Counted from the first letter of the stretch, positions 1-8,841 are shown. The stretch: 33,867 nucleotides of DNA from CAYVQZ01 sp964453435 (GCA_964453435.1 CAYVQZ010000057.1:1-33867), one strand, 5' to 3'. The notes: a model not told the origin generated them from the sequence alone. Made by a program: numbers and translations.

Positions 1-17
1 CGGCGCTTCGCGGCCAT
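1..17 (-). CDS. Possible start of a divergent gene (partial, runs off the window)
   Basis: On the minus strand an ATG at 17-15 follows a purine-rich GGAGAGG about eight bases upstream and opens a frame beginning MAAKR before the window ends. The layout, divergent from the AbfD-like gene, is plausible, but only five codons are visible, so no product can be named. The call rests only on the ribosome-binding site and could be wrong. Confidence 0.3.
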
Positions 18-219
18 ATCTTCACCCTCTCCGGAGAGAACATGGACCCGGTTTTTGAGACATCCCCCGATATTCCTTGCTCGCATAATAGATGAAGCGG
101 CATACTGTCAGGCACGGAGGTACGTTGATTATATTAACATGATTTTGTGCAAAGGACAATTGCGCTCTAATTCCCGACCGTTTACGGGCAGACCGCCTTC
201 ACCCCGTTTCTCCCTCAAA

Positions 220-248
220 TTGACCCGGAACCGGCTCCGACGTATAAT
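220..248 (+). promoter_or_regulatory. Sigma-70 promoter for the AbfD/HpaB-family gene
   Basis: TTGACC at 220-225 and TATAAT at 243-248 are separated by exactly 17 bases. Transcription would start near 255, giving a leader of about 75 nt before the ATG at 329. The match is 11 of 12 consensus bases at ideal spacing. Confidence 0.8.
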
Positions 249-328
249 GGTTCGTTCAGACACATGAAAAATAAACGGAATTGTGGCAATGTTCGCGAGT
301 TGCGACTCCGGAGAGGGGGATGCGAGAA

Positions 329-1765
329 ATGGCGTTGAGGACTGCGGAACAGTATCGCGAGAGCCTGCGTGACGGACGGCGCGTGTACCTGCTGGGTGAA
401 AAAGTGGAGGATGTCACGACGCACCGCTTGCTGAAAGTGGCGACCGAGACCGTTGCTCAGGATTTCGTGCTCACGGAGAGTGAGGACCCGAAGGTCAGGG
501 ACCTCTTTGTTGTGCGGGATGAGGAGACGGGCGAGCCGATCACTCGCTTTTTCCAAACCCCAAGGACGGTCGAGGACCTCGAGAAAAGAAGCGAGATGAT
601 AGGCGAATCCATCAGACTTACGGGTGGTCTGCCGTTCGGCAAAGATGTAGGCACAGACTGTCTGAATGCGATCATGGTGGTCGCCGAGCGGATGGGAAAT
701 GAAGAATACAAGCAACGCGCGAAAGACTATCTTCGCCATCTGAAGAAGAACGATCTGGCCATGTGCGGCGCGGTCACCTGCGCGAAGGGAGACCGCGGCA
801 AACCGCCGTCAAAACAAAAACATTCGGACTACTATGTGCGTGTGGTTGACAAACAGAAAAACGGCATTGTTGTCAAGGGCTGCAAACTGCACATCACAAG
901 CGCGCCGGCGGCCAACGAGATAATCGTCACACCCACGCGACAGATGAGAGAGGATGAGGGCGAGTATGCGCTCAGCTTTGCGGTTCCGGCGAATGCCGAG
1001 GGAATCACGATGATTTGTCGCCCCGGCCGGGGCGAAAGAAGCCCGTATGAGTTTCCGTCCGATGTTCCCGTTCGCGCTTTATCCGAAGCGATGGTGGTAT
1101 TCGACAATGTGTTCGTGCCATGGGAACGTGTCTTCATGTGCGGCGAGTGGCAGTTCTCGATGCTCCTTGCATACACCTTTGCCACATTCCACCGGTTTAC
1201 CGCCATTAGCTACAAGATTCCCATTGTTGAAGCGATGGCCGGGTGTGGCGTTGCAATGGCGGAGGCGAACGGTCTCGAACGAGTCGGTCACATACGGGGC
1301 AAGCTGGCGGATTTGGCCGGCTATGTGGAAACGCTGAAAGCGCTTACGCGAGCTGCGGCGAGGGACCCCGTGATGTACGGCGAAATGGCGGTGCCGAATC
1401 CGCTCATCGCAAATATGGCGAAGCTTCATTTCGCAAGCAATTACCATAATTTTGTGAAAGTGATCCAGGACGTCTCGGGGGGCATCATAACGACGGCGCC
1501 GACATATCAGGACTGGATTAACCCGGATACGCACGATTACATGGAATACTATCTCGGAGGCTCGGAAACATTCACGACCGAGCAACGGCTGCGGCTGATC
1601 GAATTGGCCCACCGGATGGTGGCTTCTGCGGAGGCTGCTCACATGGAGGTAACGACCGTTCATGCGGAAGGCTCGATGGAAGCACAGAAAATGATGATCC
1701 TTTTTGAAGCGCCGCTTGCGGAATATGCGAGCATGGCGAAGCGAATGGCCGGTGTGGAAACGTGA
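329..1765 (+). CDS. 4-hydroxybutyryl-CoA dehydratase / 4-hydroxyphenylacetate 3-monooxygenase family protein lacking Fe-S ligands
   Basis: The 478-residue protein matches the whole length of AbfD (4-hydroxybutyryl-CoA dehydratase) and shares the acyl-CoA dehydrogenase-like fold of the HpaB flavoprotein family. Recognisable family blocks include MALRTAEQYRESL at the N-terminus, KGDRGKPPS near 153-161 and EAMVVFDNVFVP near 253-264. Compared with the clostridial enzyme, Glu257, His292 and Lys300 are kept (E253, H288, K296 here). The cluster cysteines Cys99, Cys103 and Cys299 are replaced by P102, D106 and Y295, and Tyr296 by A292. A [4Fe-4S]-dependent dehydratase reaction is therefore unlikely. 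A flavin-dependent hydroxylase, isomerase or dehydrogenase on an aromatic or acyl-CoA substrate is possible, but the substrate is unknown. The start at 329 is preferred because GAGGGGG lies at good distance; an in-frame ATG at 320 is too close to it. Confidence 0.85.
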   Translation: MALRTAEQYRESLRDGRRVYLLGEKVEDVTTHRLLKVATETVAQDFVLTESEDPKVRDLFVVRDEETGEPITRFFQTPRTVEDLEKRSEMIGESIRLTGGLPFGKDVGTDCLNAIMVVAERMGNEEYKQRAKDYLRHLKKNDLAMCGAVTCAKGDRGKPPSKQKHSDYYVRVVDKQKNGIVVKGCKLHITSAPAANEIIVTPTRQMREDEGEYALSFAVPANAEGITMICRPGRGERSPYEFPSDVPVRALSEAMVVFDNVFVPWERVFMCGEWQFSMLLAYTFATFHRFTAISYKIPIVEAMAGCGVAMAEANGLERVGHIRGKLADLAGYVETLKALTRAAARDPVMYGEMAVPNPLIANMAKLHFASNYHNFVKVIQDVSGGIITTAPTYQDWINPDTHDYMEYYLGGSETFTTEQRLRLIELAHRMVASAEAAHMEVTTVHAEGSMEAQKMMILFEAPLAEYASMAKRMAGVET

Positions 1766-1801
1766 GACAGCCAGATGGCTCTCTGGTTTCAACCAGAAAA
1801 A

Positions 1802-1825
1802 GGCGCCGGTTAGTTTCGCGGCGCC
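1802..1825 (+). terminator. GC-rich hairpin after the AbfD-like gene, possible terminator
   Basis: GGCGCCG at 1802-1808 pairs with CGGCGCC at 1819-1825. A T-rich stretch (TTTCTTTTC) begins only about ten bases after the stem, so the terminator is imperfect. A second short hairpin (CTGGT/ACCAG) lies just upstream. Confidence 0.4.
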
Positions 1826-1972
1826 GCAGTGAATGGTTTCTTTTCAGGGTTGCGGGAGAGAGGGGGGAGGAGAAAGTTCCTGTTTTCGAGCAAGAAAATC
1901 GCCGGTTTACGGCCTTTTTGGGGCTGCGGAAAGCGGCAGCGAAACGGGCGTGGAATTGTTTTTTGACAAATT

Positions 1973-2001
1973 TTGACATTTTACGGCTTCTGCGGTATAA
2001 T
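1973..2001 (+). promoter_or_regulatory. Perfect sigma-70 consensus promoter
   Basis: TTGACA (1973-1978), a 17-base spacer and TATAAT (1996-2001) give a complete 12/12 consensus match. Transcription should start near 2008, upstream of the acidic protein and ATPase gene pair. Such a promoter implies strong, largely constitutive expression unless repressed. Confidence 0.88.
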
Positions 2002-2070
2002 TCACAAAATCATATCAAATTTTGAGTAACACAATATCTTGTAGTGTATACATTGACGGAGCTTACGTCA

Positions 2071-3312
2071 ATGCCTAAATTTTCTCTTAATCCGCTCAGA
2101 TGGCTTAAAGATAAACAGCCATCCCAGTCCTCAAAATCGATGTCCAGTCCCGTTCTCAAACCGCGGGCGCAGCCCAGAAAGAGCGGGAACCTTTTCATGC
2201 ACCTGATAACGCTGCAGAAAAGCGTTCAATCGATGGAGCTGGCGCTGAAGCAGGGCATCGATTCCATTTGGCTCGTTCAGAAGGCGGCGAGTCAGGCTTC
2301 TCTCCTCAAAATGGAGGCGGGAACGGTCGGCGAAGAAGAAGTCTCGGAGGCGGCGGGGCAGATGCTCGAGTATTTCGAGACTGTTTCTGAAGGACGCCTG
2401 GAACTCGACTCTGAAGGTGTCGGGGCTATTCGGGATTTGCTCATCGCATTCAAGGATGTCATTGGTGATGCGGCGCCGGGTGTTCGAACACTCGATTTCG
2501 AGCAGGTGGCGTTGTGGAACAAAAGGTATCAGGCTCTGATGGCTCAAATGAAGCCAATAGAGTCGCTTGAGTTTTTGAAACTGGATGATGCGCTCGAAGA
2601 GGAGAAACCGGAAGATGAGGAGCCAGTCCAGGAGGCGGACTCGAAGCTTGAGGCCGAAACCTTGACGCCCGAAGAGGAGGAGTCTGTTGTTTCAAAAGAG
2701 GAAGCAGCCGAGGAGACGACTGCCTTCGAGCACGATGAACAGGCTATCAGCGAGGTGGAGGAAAGCGAAGAAATCGGTTTTCCCGGTGTGAGGGAATTTG
2801 CCTCTTCCGTTGTTCCGGAAGGCTCGGACGGCGATGAGCAATCGGATGTTGAAGGTCCCGAGCCGGTATCAGAAGAAAATTTGGAAGAGGAACTGGCTGT
2901 ATACGATCCTGCCGACGAGCTTTCGGTGCGTGATGTGGTCATCTCCGATTCTGAGATAAAGAGCGCTCGCGAGTTTATGGAACTGGGCGAACCTAAGCCG
3001 CAGTTGGATTTCGAGGATGAGGGCGAGTCGGAAGAGACGCCAGGGGCAGCGTCGGCTCAACCTTCCAACGCTGAAAACGGGGCATCGGGTGTCAAATCGC
3101 CGGTACGTCTCGAAGAAGTGGAGCGACTCAAACGGAAACTGCTGGAGCTTCACGAAAAACAGGAAATGTTATCTTCCCGAATGAGCGGCATCCTGGGTGG
3201 CCTCAGAGAGGCGGTTCAACCCGCCAAAAGAACGGAAGGCGCTGTCTCGGTTGAAGAACTCGATGTGGACGAACTCGAGGACATTATATTCATAGGACGG
3301 AAAAAAGGGTAG
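2071..3312 (+). CDS. Acidic coiled-coil protein of unknown function, paired with a MinD-like ATPase
   Basis: I do not recognise the family. The protein (about 413 residues from ATG 2071) has a basic N-terminus (MPKFSLNPLRWLKDK), then a predicted helical domain of about 150 residues rich in Leu, Ala and Gln. A long Glu/Asp-rich linker follows (roughly residues 165-330), then a short coiled coil near the C-terminus (around VERLKRKLLELHEKQ) and an acidic DVDELEDIIFIG tail. No signal peptide or membrane segment is seen. A GTG at 2044 would add nine residues, but GGAG at 2057-2060 favours 2071. The ATPase gene begins 12 bases after the stop, so the two are co-transcribed. By analogy with ParA/MinD systems this could be the partner or adaptor for that ATPase, but that is inference from context only. 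Confidence 0.75.
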   Translation: MPKFSLNPLRWLKDKQPSQSSKSMSSPVLKPRAQPRKSGNLFMHLITLQKSVQSMELALKQGIDSIWLVQKAASQASLLKMEAGTVGEEEVSEAAGQMLEYFETVSEGRLELDSEGVGAIRDLLIAFKDVIGDAAPGVRTLDFEQVALWNKRYQALMAQMKPIESLEFLKLDDALEEEKPEDEEPVQEADSKLEAETLTPEEEESVVSKEEAAEETTAFEHDEQAISEVEESEEIGFPGVREFASSVVPEGSDGDEQSDVEGPEPVSEENLEEELAVYDPADELSVRDVVISDSEIKSAREFMELGEPKPQLDFEDEGESEETPGAASAQPSNAENGASGVKSPVRLEEVERLKRKLLELHEKQEMLSSRMSGILGGLREAVQPAKRTEGAVSVEELDVDELEDIIFIGRKKG

Positions 3313-3324
3313 GCGTTAGAATCC

Positions 3325-4293
3325 GTGACCAGCATGGTTTCACACAACGGTTCCCAACGGGTTTCTCCGGAAATCATCACCGTCGCCGGTTGTAAAGGGG
3401 GCGTGGGCAAGAGCGTGGTGGCGTGTGCAATCGCGCTCGAGGCCGGCAGGCTCGGCAGGGATGTGATCCTTGTCGATGCGGACCTCGGCGGAGCGAATTT
3501 GCACACATACCTCGGCATGCATTCACCCCGGTGTGTGATCAGCGATTTCCTGTCTCGTCGCGTGAAATCATTGTCCGATATCGTGCTTGATACGGAATAT
3601 CCCGGTGTTCGGTTCGTCAGCAGCGCAGGCAACGTGCCGAGTCAGGCTAATCCCAGGTTCGCCCAAAAGACGAAAATCATCAAGGGGCTCCAATCTCTGA
3701 AAGCCGAACTGGTCATCGTGGATATTGGGGCAGGCAGTTCATACGATGTGATGGATTTCTTTTCGCTCACCAATAACGGTGTTCTCGTGACTGTGCCGGA
3801 GCCGACGTCTATCGTAAATAGTTATGGATTCGTTAAGAATGTCCTGTACCGGCGCTTCCAAATCGCGTTCCGGCAGTACTCCCTTGTCGCAGAACTATTG
3901 AAGCGGGGCATGAACCCGGATGACAATGGGGGTATCTCAGCGATGCAGGAGCTCTTGGGCGAATTAACCAACGTCAGTCCGGAATGCTGGTTCCGCGCGA
4001 AAAACATGCTGTCGCAATTTGCGCCCAACATCATTGTAAACATGACGACCTCGGAAAAAGATGCGCGGGTTGGCGAAAAGCTGAAGACAATAATCGAGAA
4101 ATATCTTTCTGTGAAGGCGAAATGTCTCGGTGACGTAGTCGAAGACCCCGCCGTGAGAACGGCTTCAAGGAAAATGGTTCCCTTTATGATTCACTCGCCG
4201 GGTTGCCCTGCGGCGGCATGTGTTCGCAACCTCGCGCCCCGCTTGATCGAACTCCTTTCCCGTGAGTCCGAGCCTGCTCGTGCGGCCCGATAG
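3325..4293 (+). CDS. MinD/ParA-family P-loop ATPase, FlhG/YlxH-like
   Basis: This 322-residue protein belongs to the SIMIBI class of positioning ATPases. It has the deviant Walker A motif KGGVGKS at about residues 24-30, followed by LVDADLGGANLHTYLG (switch I region) and LVIVDIGAGSSYDVMDFF (Walker B region). FlhG/YlxH-like features include the ADLGGANLH block and a VPEPTSIVNSYGFVKN segment. I see no amphipathic membrane-targeting helix at the C-terminus; it ends with a Cys-containing stretch (HSPGCPAAACVRN) and a helix. A GTG at 3325 is chosen as start, with AGGGTAGG upstream; ATG 3334 is an alternative. It is co-transcribed with the acidic protein before it. No flagellar or division genes flank it, so its cargo is unknown. 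Confidence 0.85.
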   Translation: MTSMVSHNGSQRVSPEIITVAGCKGGVGKSVVACAIALEAGRLGRDVILVDADLGGANLHTYLGMHSPRCVISDFLSRRVKSLSDIVLDTEYPGVRFVSSAGNVPSQANPRFAQKTKIIKGLQSLKAELVIVDIGAGSSYDVMDFFSLTNNGVLVTVPEPTSIVNSYGFVKNVLYRRFQIAFRQYSLVAELLKRGMNPDDNGGISAMQELLGELTNVSPECWFRAKNMLSQFAPNIIVNMTTSEKDARVGEKLKTIIEKYLSVKAKCLGDVVEDPAVRTASRKMVPFMIHSPGCPAAACVRNLAPRLIELLSRESEPARAAR

Positions 4294-4385
4294 GCGGCGC
4301 GTCAACCATCTACTCTTCCAAAACACCCGTTCAGAAATGTCATTCTCGAATTCTGCTTTCACATGGGTTTATGAGACGGTGAATC

Positions 4386-4640
4386 TGTCCGATAATTGCA
4401 GGCGAAAGAGACGGTTCCAAGAACTACCGAGCCGAAGGCCCGCGCTTGGCGGGATAGATTCGGGACTGCGGGCCTGACCCACCGTTGGAATAAAAAAAAA
4501 GAGCCGGAAAAAACGGCATTCTCAAATGCGCCGCGAGCGACGCTCCCGGCCCGGGTTGCCAACCGCAGGACAGATTCACTTTTCCCCTGGGCAGAAGCCA
4601 CCCAGTGGAATTATCAAACACACTCACGGTTCGAATCGCG
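4386..4640. repeat. Dispersed intergenic repeat, copy A
   Basis: This non-coding stretch starts with TGTCCGATAATTG at 4386-4398 and ends in GGAATTATC followed by CACTCACGGTTCG near 4606-4633. The block CCTGGGCAGAAGCCACCC before the right end closely matches copy C (near 28134). An internal inverted repeat (AGGCCCGC with GCGGGCCT) lies around 4437-4476. No convincing gene is seen between 4294 and 4759. Confidence 0.65.
4492..4517 (-). terminator. Probable terminator of the rel gene (minus strand)
   Basis: Read on the minus strand, GCCG and CGGC form a short stem with a T-rich loop, followed after two bases by nine consecutive T (the A-run at 4492-4500). It lies about 240 bases beyond the rel stop codon, inside repeat copy A. 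The stem is short, so efficiency is uncertain. Confidence 0.45.
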
Positions 4641-4759
4641 GAAAGCCGGGCTGTCTCTTGAAGTGTCGAATTTCTTTTTCTCAACCGGCGGTCGGCGACG
4701 AGTTGTTTGCGGAAGCTTTCGAAAGAGGAGGGAGCGCGGGTTCCGGCGGGAGTGGTTCC

Positions 4760-6736
4760 TTATGTTTTGCCCCTGAATGGAGTTCGTCTCACGCTGTACA
4801 CGCCGTCGACTTGCCTGATCGCAAAGATTATCTTGTTTAACTGGCTCTGGTCGGCGACATCAATGATAAAGTCGCAGACTCCCGTTCCGTCTTTGCGCCC
4901 ATATGCGTTTGCCGATTCGATATTCACGTTAAGCTCGCGTATGGATGTGAGGATATCGGCGAGAAGATTCGGCCTGTCGGTTGATTTCACACGAATGCTC
5001 GCGGCGTAGGTTGCCTGGCTCTTTCCATCCCAGTTCACCTCCAACAATCGTGCCGGATCGTCCCTGATGATGTTCTGACAGCCCTCGCGATGGATGGACA
5101 GTCCTCGCGAGTGCGTAATGTATCCGACAATGTGGTCGCCGGGCAAAGGATTGCAGCATTTCGCGAAACGAACCACCAGGTTGCCGACGCCTTTTAATCC
5201 TACATTGGGGTCATTTTTGGCCGGGATACGCCGCTGGGCTTCGGAAGATTTCTGGGTTCGCGGTCGCTCCTCTTCTTTTTCCTCTGGTCGCTTTTCCTTC
5301 TCGGCTTCCTCGTAGGTTCGAAGCCAATACCTGATCTTGCTGCGGGCGCGGGACGTTTGTACGAATTCGAGCCAGTCACGGCGGGGCGTCTGCTTCTTGG
5401 AGGTCATGATTTCAACGACGTCTCCCTGTTTTAAGCGATATTTCAGAGAGACCATTTTCCCGTTCACTTTGGCGGCCCTGCATTGGTTGCCGATATCGGT
5501 ATGGATCGCATATGCGAAATCGATCGGCGTTGCGCCGCCTTGCAGCTCGATGACTTTTCCGCGGGGAGTGAACACATAAACCTCGCTGGAAAAAAGGTCG
5601 GTTTTCAGACCTTCCATGAACTCTCGCGGGTCCTTGAGGTCTTGCAGCCATTCCAAGAGCTGTTTCAGCCAGACCAACCTTTCATCAAACTGTTCCACGG
5701 TTTCATCGCTTTTATAAAGCCAATGAGCGGCAATCCCGTCTTCCGATATTTGGTGCATCTCGTGAGTGCGGATCTGAATCTCGATCCGTTCTCCCTTTTT
5801 ACCCAGCACCGTTGTGTGAAGAGACTGATACATGTTTGTCTTCGGTATGGCGATGTAATCCTTGAATCTGCCGGGGACCGGCGGCCAGAGCGTATGTACG
5901 ATGCCGAGCGCGCCGTAGCAATCGCGAAGGTTGCTGGTGAGGATTCTCAGCGCCCGCAAATCGAATATCTCATCGAAGTCCTTGCGCTGATCAACCATTT
6001 TTCGGTAGATGCTGTAGAAATGTTTTGGACGACCGGTCACCTTGGCCTTAATGCCCGCCTTTTTCAATTCCGCCTTCAAGAACTGACAGAGGCCCAGGAT
6101 TTCTCTTTCGCGTTGCTCCTTCTTCTCCGCCACTTTTTCCGCAAGTTGGTAGTAGACCTCGGGCTGCAGGAAATAGAGCGAAAGGTCTTCAAGTTCAGAC
6201 CTGATTTTTGCGATTCCCAATCGGTGGGCGAGCGGCGCATAAATCTGTAACGTTTCCGTTGAGATGGCCTGAATTTTCTCCGGCGGAAGGTATTTCAAGG
6301 TCTGCATGTTGTGCAAGCGGTCAGCAAGCTTTATGAGTATTACACGGATGTCTTTCGCCATCGCGATAAGCATTTTCCGCATGTTCTCGGCTTGGTGCTC
6401 CTCGCGGTTTTGAAACTTGAGCCGCCCCATTTGGGTTACGCCTTCAACCAGATTTGCAACCTCCTCGCTGAATTCTTCGGCAAGTTCCTCTTTCGTGCGC
6501 GGTGTGTCCTCCAGCACGTCATGCAAAAGGCCGGCGGCAATCGTTGTCATGTCGAGGTGTAAGTCCATCAGAATGTGGGCAACCCGTATGCAGTGGCTCA
6601 GAAAGGGTTCTCCCGAGAGGCGCATTTGCCCTTCGTGAGCTTCTTCCGCATACGCGAAAGCCCGCTCTACAAGCTTGAAGTCACCCTTTCGGTTATAAGC
6701 CTTAATTTCTTTATGAAGAGCCGTTAATTCATTCAT
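4760..6736 (-). CDS. rel: Bifunctional (p)ppGpp synthetase/hydrolase, RelA/SpoT family
   Basis: This 658-residue enzyme makes and degrades the stringent-response alarmone (p)ppGpp in the cytoplasm. The HD hydrolase domain is intact (HDVLEDT at residues 72-78, later LADRLHNM). The synthetase domain carries GRFKDYIAIPK, the RxKD form typical of bifunctional enzymes, and NMYQSLHTTV. A TGS domain starts at VYVFTPRGKVIEL. The C-terminus keeps a zinc-finger-type segment (FAKCCNPLPGDHIVGYITH) and an ACT domain. Family members usually have 700-740 residues. Here the region between TGS and FAKCC is only about 60 residues, instead of roughly 100 in E. coli SpoT, and consists mostly of a charged linker. 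It has its own promoter at 6781-6809. No strong Shine-Dalgarno precedes the ATG. Confidence 0.96.
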   Translation of the reverse strand: MNELTALHKEIKAYNRKGDFKLVERAFAYAEEAHEGQMRLSGEPFLSHCIRVAHILMDLHLDMTTIAAGLLHDVLEDTPRTKEELAEEFSEEVANLVEGVTQMGRLKFQNREEHQAENMRKMLIAMAKDIRVILIKLADRLHNMQTLKYLPPEKIQAISTETLQIYAPLAHRLGIAKIRSELEDLSLYFLQPEVYYQLAEKVAEKKEQREREILGLCQFLKAELKKAGIKAKVTGRPKHFYSIYRKMVDQRKDFDEIFDLRALRILTSNLRDCYGALGIVHTLWPPVPGRFKDYIAIPKTNMYQSLHTTVLGKKGERIEIQIRTHEMHQISEDGIAAHWLYKSDETVEQFDERLVWLKQLLEWLQDLKDPREFMEGLKTDLFSSEVYVFTPRGKVIELQGGATPIDFAYAIHTDIGNQCRAAKVNGKMVSLKYRLKQGDVVEIMTSKKQTPRRDWLEFVQTSRARSKIRYWLRTYEEAEKEKRPEEKEEERPRTQKSSEAQRRIPAKNDPNVGLKGVGNLVVRFAKCCNPLPGDHIVGYITHSRGLSIHREGCQNIIRDDPARLLEVNWDGKSQATYAASIRVKSTDRPNLLADILTSIRELNVNIESANAYGRKDGTGVCDFIIDVADQSQLNKIIFAIRQVDGVYSVRRTPFRGKT

Positions 6737-6780
6737 TTCAATAGCTTACAAAGTTGCACCAAGTCTTTCCATTATCTTTT

Positions 6781-6809
6781 ATCATACACCTTGCAAAGTG
6801 CGCTGTCAA
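6781..6809 (-). promoter_or_regulatory. Sigma-70 promoter of rel
   Basis: On the minus strand TTGACA (6809-6804) and TATGAT (6786-6781) are separated by 17 bases, an 11/12 match. Transcription would start near 6774, about 38 bases before the rel ATG. Confidence 0.82.
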
Positions 6810-6845
6810 AACGATTGCTTTCAGTGCTTCCGGAAACCGTGCATC

Positions 6846-6990
6846 TGTCCGATAATTGTATGTTTAAGAAAAAAATGGAGCGAGGGAGGCTGTTCCCAAT
6901 TGCGGAATCCCCCGTATTTTGGGGATTCGTAGATTGGCGGACTGCCCCCGAAGCGAGCGATAACGAATTATCCGACACATTCACTGTCCT
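6846..6990. repeat. Dispersed intergenic repeat, copy B
   Basis: This non-coding stretch lies between rel and recJ. TGTCCGATAATT (6846-6857) is mirrored near the right end by AATTATCCGACA (one mismatch to the exact inverse). The interior contains CCCAATTGCGGAATCCCC and AGATTGGCGGACTGCC, which recur in inverted orientation in copy E near the window's right end. Confidence 0.65.
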
Positions 6991-7081
6991 ATCGCCCCCC
7001 GTGCGACAATTTGAAAAATTTCTTCTGCGGCTCCTGCGGGAAAGTCCCCGCCCGGTTTTTCTCTTGGCTGCTTTCAGCAGC

Positions 7082-8782
7082 TCATTCCAGATGCGGGCGA
7101 ATATCGCGGAGGGAGAGCTGAATGGTAGTTTTTCCCGCGTATGTATTGTACTGCGGGCTGTAAAGTATGTCTAAGGAGGTGTGTTTCTTAACAAGGTCTT
7201 CATAAGCCGCCATCCTGAATCCGATTGCCGGGATGGTGGCGTTGCCCTGCCTGACGGCGAATTTCAAATGGCCACCGCGAAGAAGGCGTATCGCACCAAC
7301 AGCCGAGACATCGAACGATGCGAAAGCCGGCAAGGGATTCGCGTTGCCATGAGGAGCAAGTCTTGCAAGGTGATTGAGCAGTTGCCTGTTGATCTCGGAT
7401 AGGTGCAACGTGGTGTCCGCTTTCAAGACGGGCCGCAGGTCGTCCTCCAGCAGTTTCTCCCTGCAGATGCATTCGAATGCGCTGCGGCACTGTTCGAGCT
7501 TGTGGGGGTGAATCGTAAGACCGGCCGCGTACCGGTGCCCGCCAAACGCAATGAGGTGTTCCTGGCATTTGCTCAGGGCCTCATAGATGTGGAAATTGTG
7601 GATGCTTCGCGCCGACCCTTTGGCCACCGTTTCGCCCACTGCGACCAGGATGGCGGGACGATGATATCGTTCCACGATCTTCGAGGCAACAATTCCGATT
7701 ACCCCGGGATGCCATCCGCTGTCGGAGAGGACAATCGAGAAATCGCATTTCGGGTCGAATTCGCTTTCAATTTTCGCCAACGCCTCTTCGAGAATCCTGT
7801 TTTCGATCAATTGCCGATTCCTGTTTTCCTCGTCCAGCTTCCGGGCAATTCTCCGGGCAAGCGCTTCGGAGGTAGTCAGGAGAAGCTGTACGCCAAGCTG
7901 AGCCACGCCCAGTCTGCCGACGGCATTCAGTCGCGGGGCGAGTTGAAAGGAAACATTGCTCGAATCGATGCGGCGATTCTCCAATGCGGAGACCTTGCAC
8001 AGTTCCAATAGGCCGGGAGACGGGTTCGCGTTTTGGTTAATCATTTCGAGGCCGGCCTTCGCAAGGATACGATTTTCATCCACGAGCGGCACGATATCCG
8101 CAATGGTTCCGAGGGCGACGAAATCAAGGTTTGCAGGCAGCTTTCCCAGAAGCGCCGTAAGAAGTTTTAGGGCCACCCCTACACCGGAGAGGTCTCGAAA
8201 CGGATACTTCGAGCCGGTTCTCTTTGGGTTCAGGACCGCGAGGGCGGGCGGCAGTTTGCCCTCCGGTTCGTGATGATCGCACACGATGGTGTCCATCCCG
8301 AGGCTCGCCGCGAGTTCGATTTCCTCATGGCTCGAAACCCCGTTGTCCACCGTTATAATCAGTTTGACGCATTCCTCATGGGCTTTCCGAATTCTTTCTT
8401 CATTTAACCCATATCCTTCGACAAGCCGGTTTGGAATGTAGTAGTACACGGGGACGCCAAGGCCGGTTAGTTCCCGCACCAGCAATGCGGTGCCCGAAAT
8501 GCCATCAACGTCGTAATCGCCGAACACGAGCACTTTTTCTCGTTCGTCAATGGCTTTCTTCAGCCTTTGCACGGCTGCATCCATGTCTTCCAGCAGAAAA
8601 GGATCGTGGAGCCTGGCAAGAGACGGGTCCCAAAAAGCCTCTGCTTCTTCCACAGACTCGATGCCCCGATTCAGCAGCAATTGTCCGATAATTTCGGGAG
8701 CCTCCAGCGCGGCGGCTATTTGACTGGTCCGCTCACGGTCCGGCGCGGGAACCATCCAGGTCTTTTCATGCTTCCAGTTCAA
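7082..8782 (-). CDS. recJ: Single-stranded-DNA-specific exonuclease RecJ
   Basis: RecJ is a 5'-3' exonuclease on single-stranded DNA that acts in recombinational repair and mismatch repair. The 566-residue length is normal. The DHH domain shows motif I (FGDYDVDGISGT, aspartates 89, 91, 93), VDNGVSSHEE and the DHH motif itself (VCDHHEPEG). The DHHA1 half contains the ALSKCQEHLIAFGGHRYAAGLT block. The start is a TTG at 8782, supported by GGAGG eight bases upstream; no better in-frame ATG exists before residue 10. It is the last gene of the long minus-strand unit, 59 bases after ispH. Confidence 0.95.
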   Translation of the reverse strand: MNWKHEKTWMVPAPDRERTSQIAAALEAPEIIGQLLLNRGIESVEEAEAFWDPSLARLHDPFLLEDMDAAVQRLKKAIDEREKVLVFGDYDVDGISGTALLVRELTGLGVPVYYYIPNRLVEGYGLNEERIRKAHEECVKLIITVDNGVSSHEEIELAASLGMDTIVCDHHEPEGKLPPALAVLNPKRTGSKYPFRDLSGVGVALKLLTALLGKLPANLDFVALGTIADIVPLVDENRILAKAGLEMINQNANPSPGLLELCKVSALENRRIDSSNVSFQLAPRLNAVGRLGVAQLGVQLLLTTSEALARRIARKLDEENRNRQLIENRILEEALAKIESEFDPKCDFSIVLSDSGWHPGVIGIVASKIVERYHRPAILVAVGETVAKGSARSIHNFHIYEALSKCQEHLIAFGGHRYAAGLTIHPHKLEQCRSAFECICREKLLEDDLRPVLKADTTLHLSEINRQLLNHLARLAPHGNANPLPAFASFDVSAVGAIRLLRGGHLKFAVRQGNATIPAIGFRMAAYEDLVKKHTSLDILYSPQYNTYAGKTTIQLSLRDIRPHLE

Positions 8783-8841
8783 CGCGTTTCCTCCGCTTCT
8801 TCCTGTTTTCCGTCACACTGCGCATACACGCCGGCCGGCCC

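Noticed and set aside
55..267. Small open frame upstream of the AbfD-like gene
   Set aside because: It overlaps the promoter at 220-248, has no ribosome-binding site and no protein-like composition.
4621..4645. tRNA T-arm-like GGTTCGAATC
   Set aside because: No acceptor stem or anticodon arm fits upstream, and the same TCACGGTTCGAA string recurs in repeat copy E.
8675..8692. TGTCCGATAATT inside recJ as another repeat copy
   Set aside because: It lies in a conserved coding segment (EIIGQLLLNRG), has no mirrored end and no neighbouring repeat blocks; probably coincidence.
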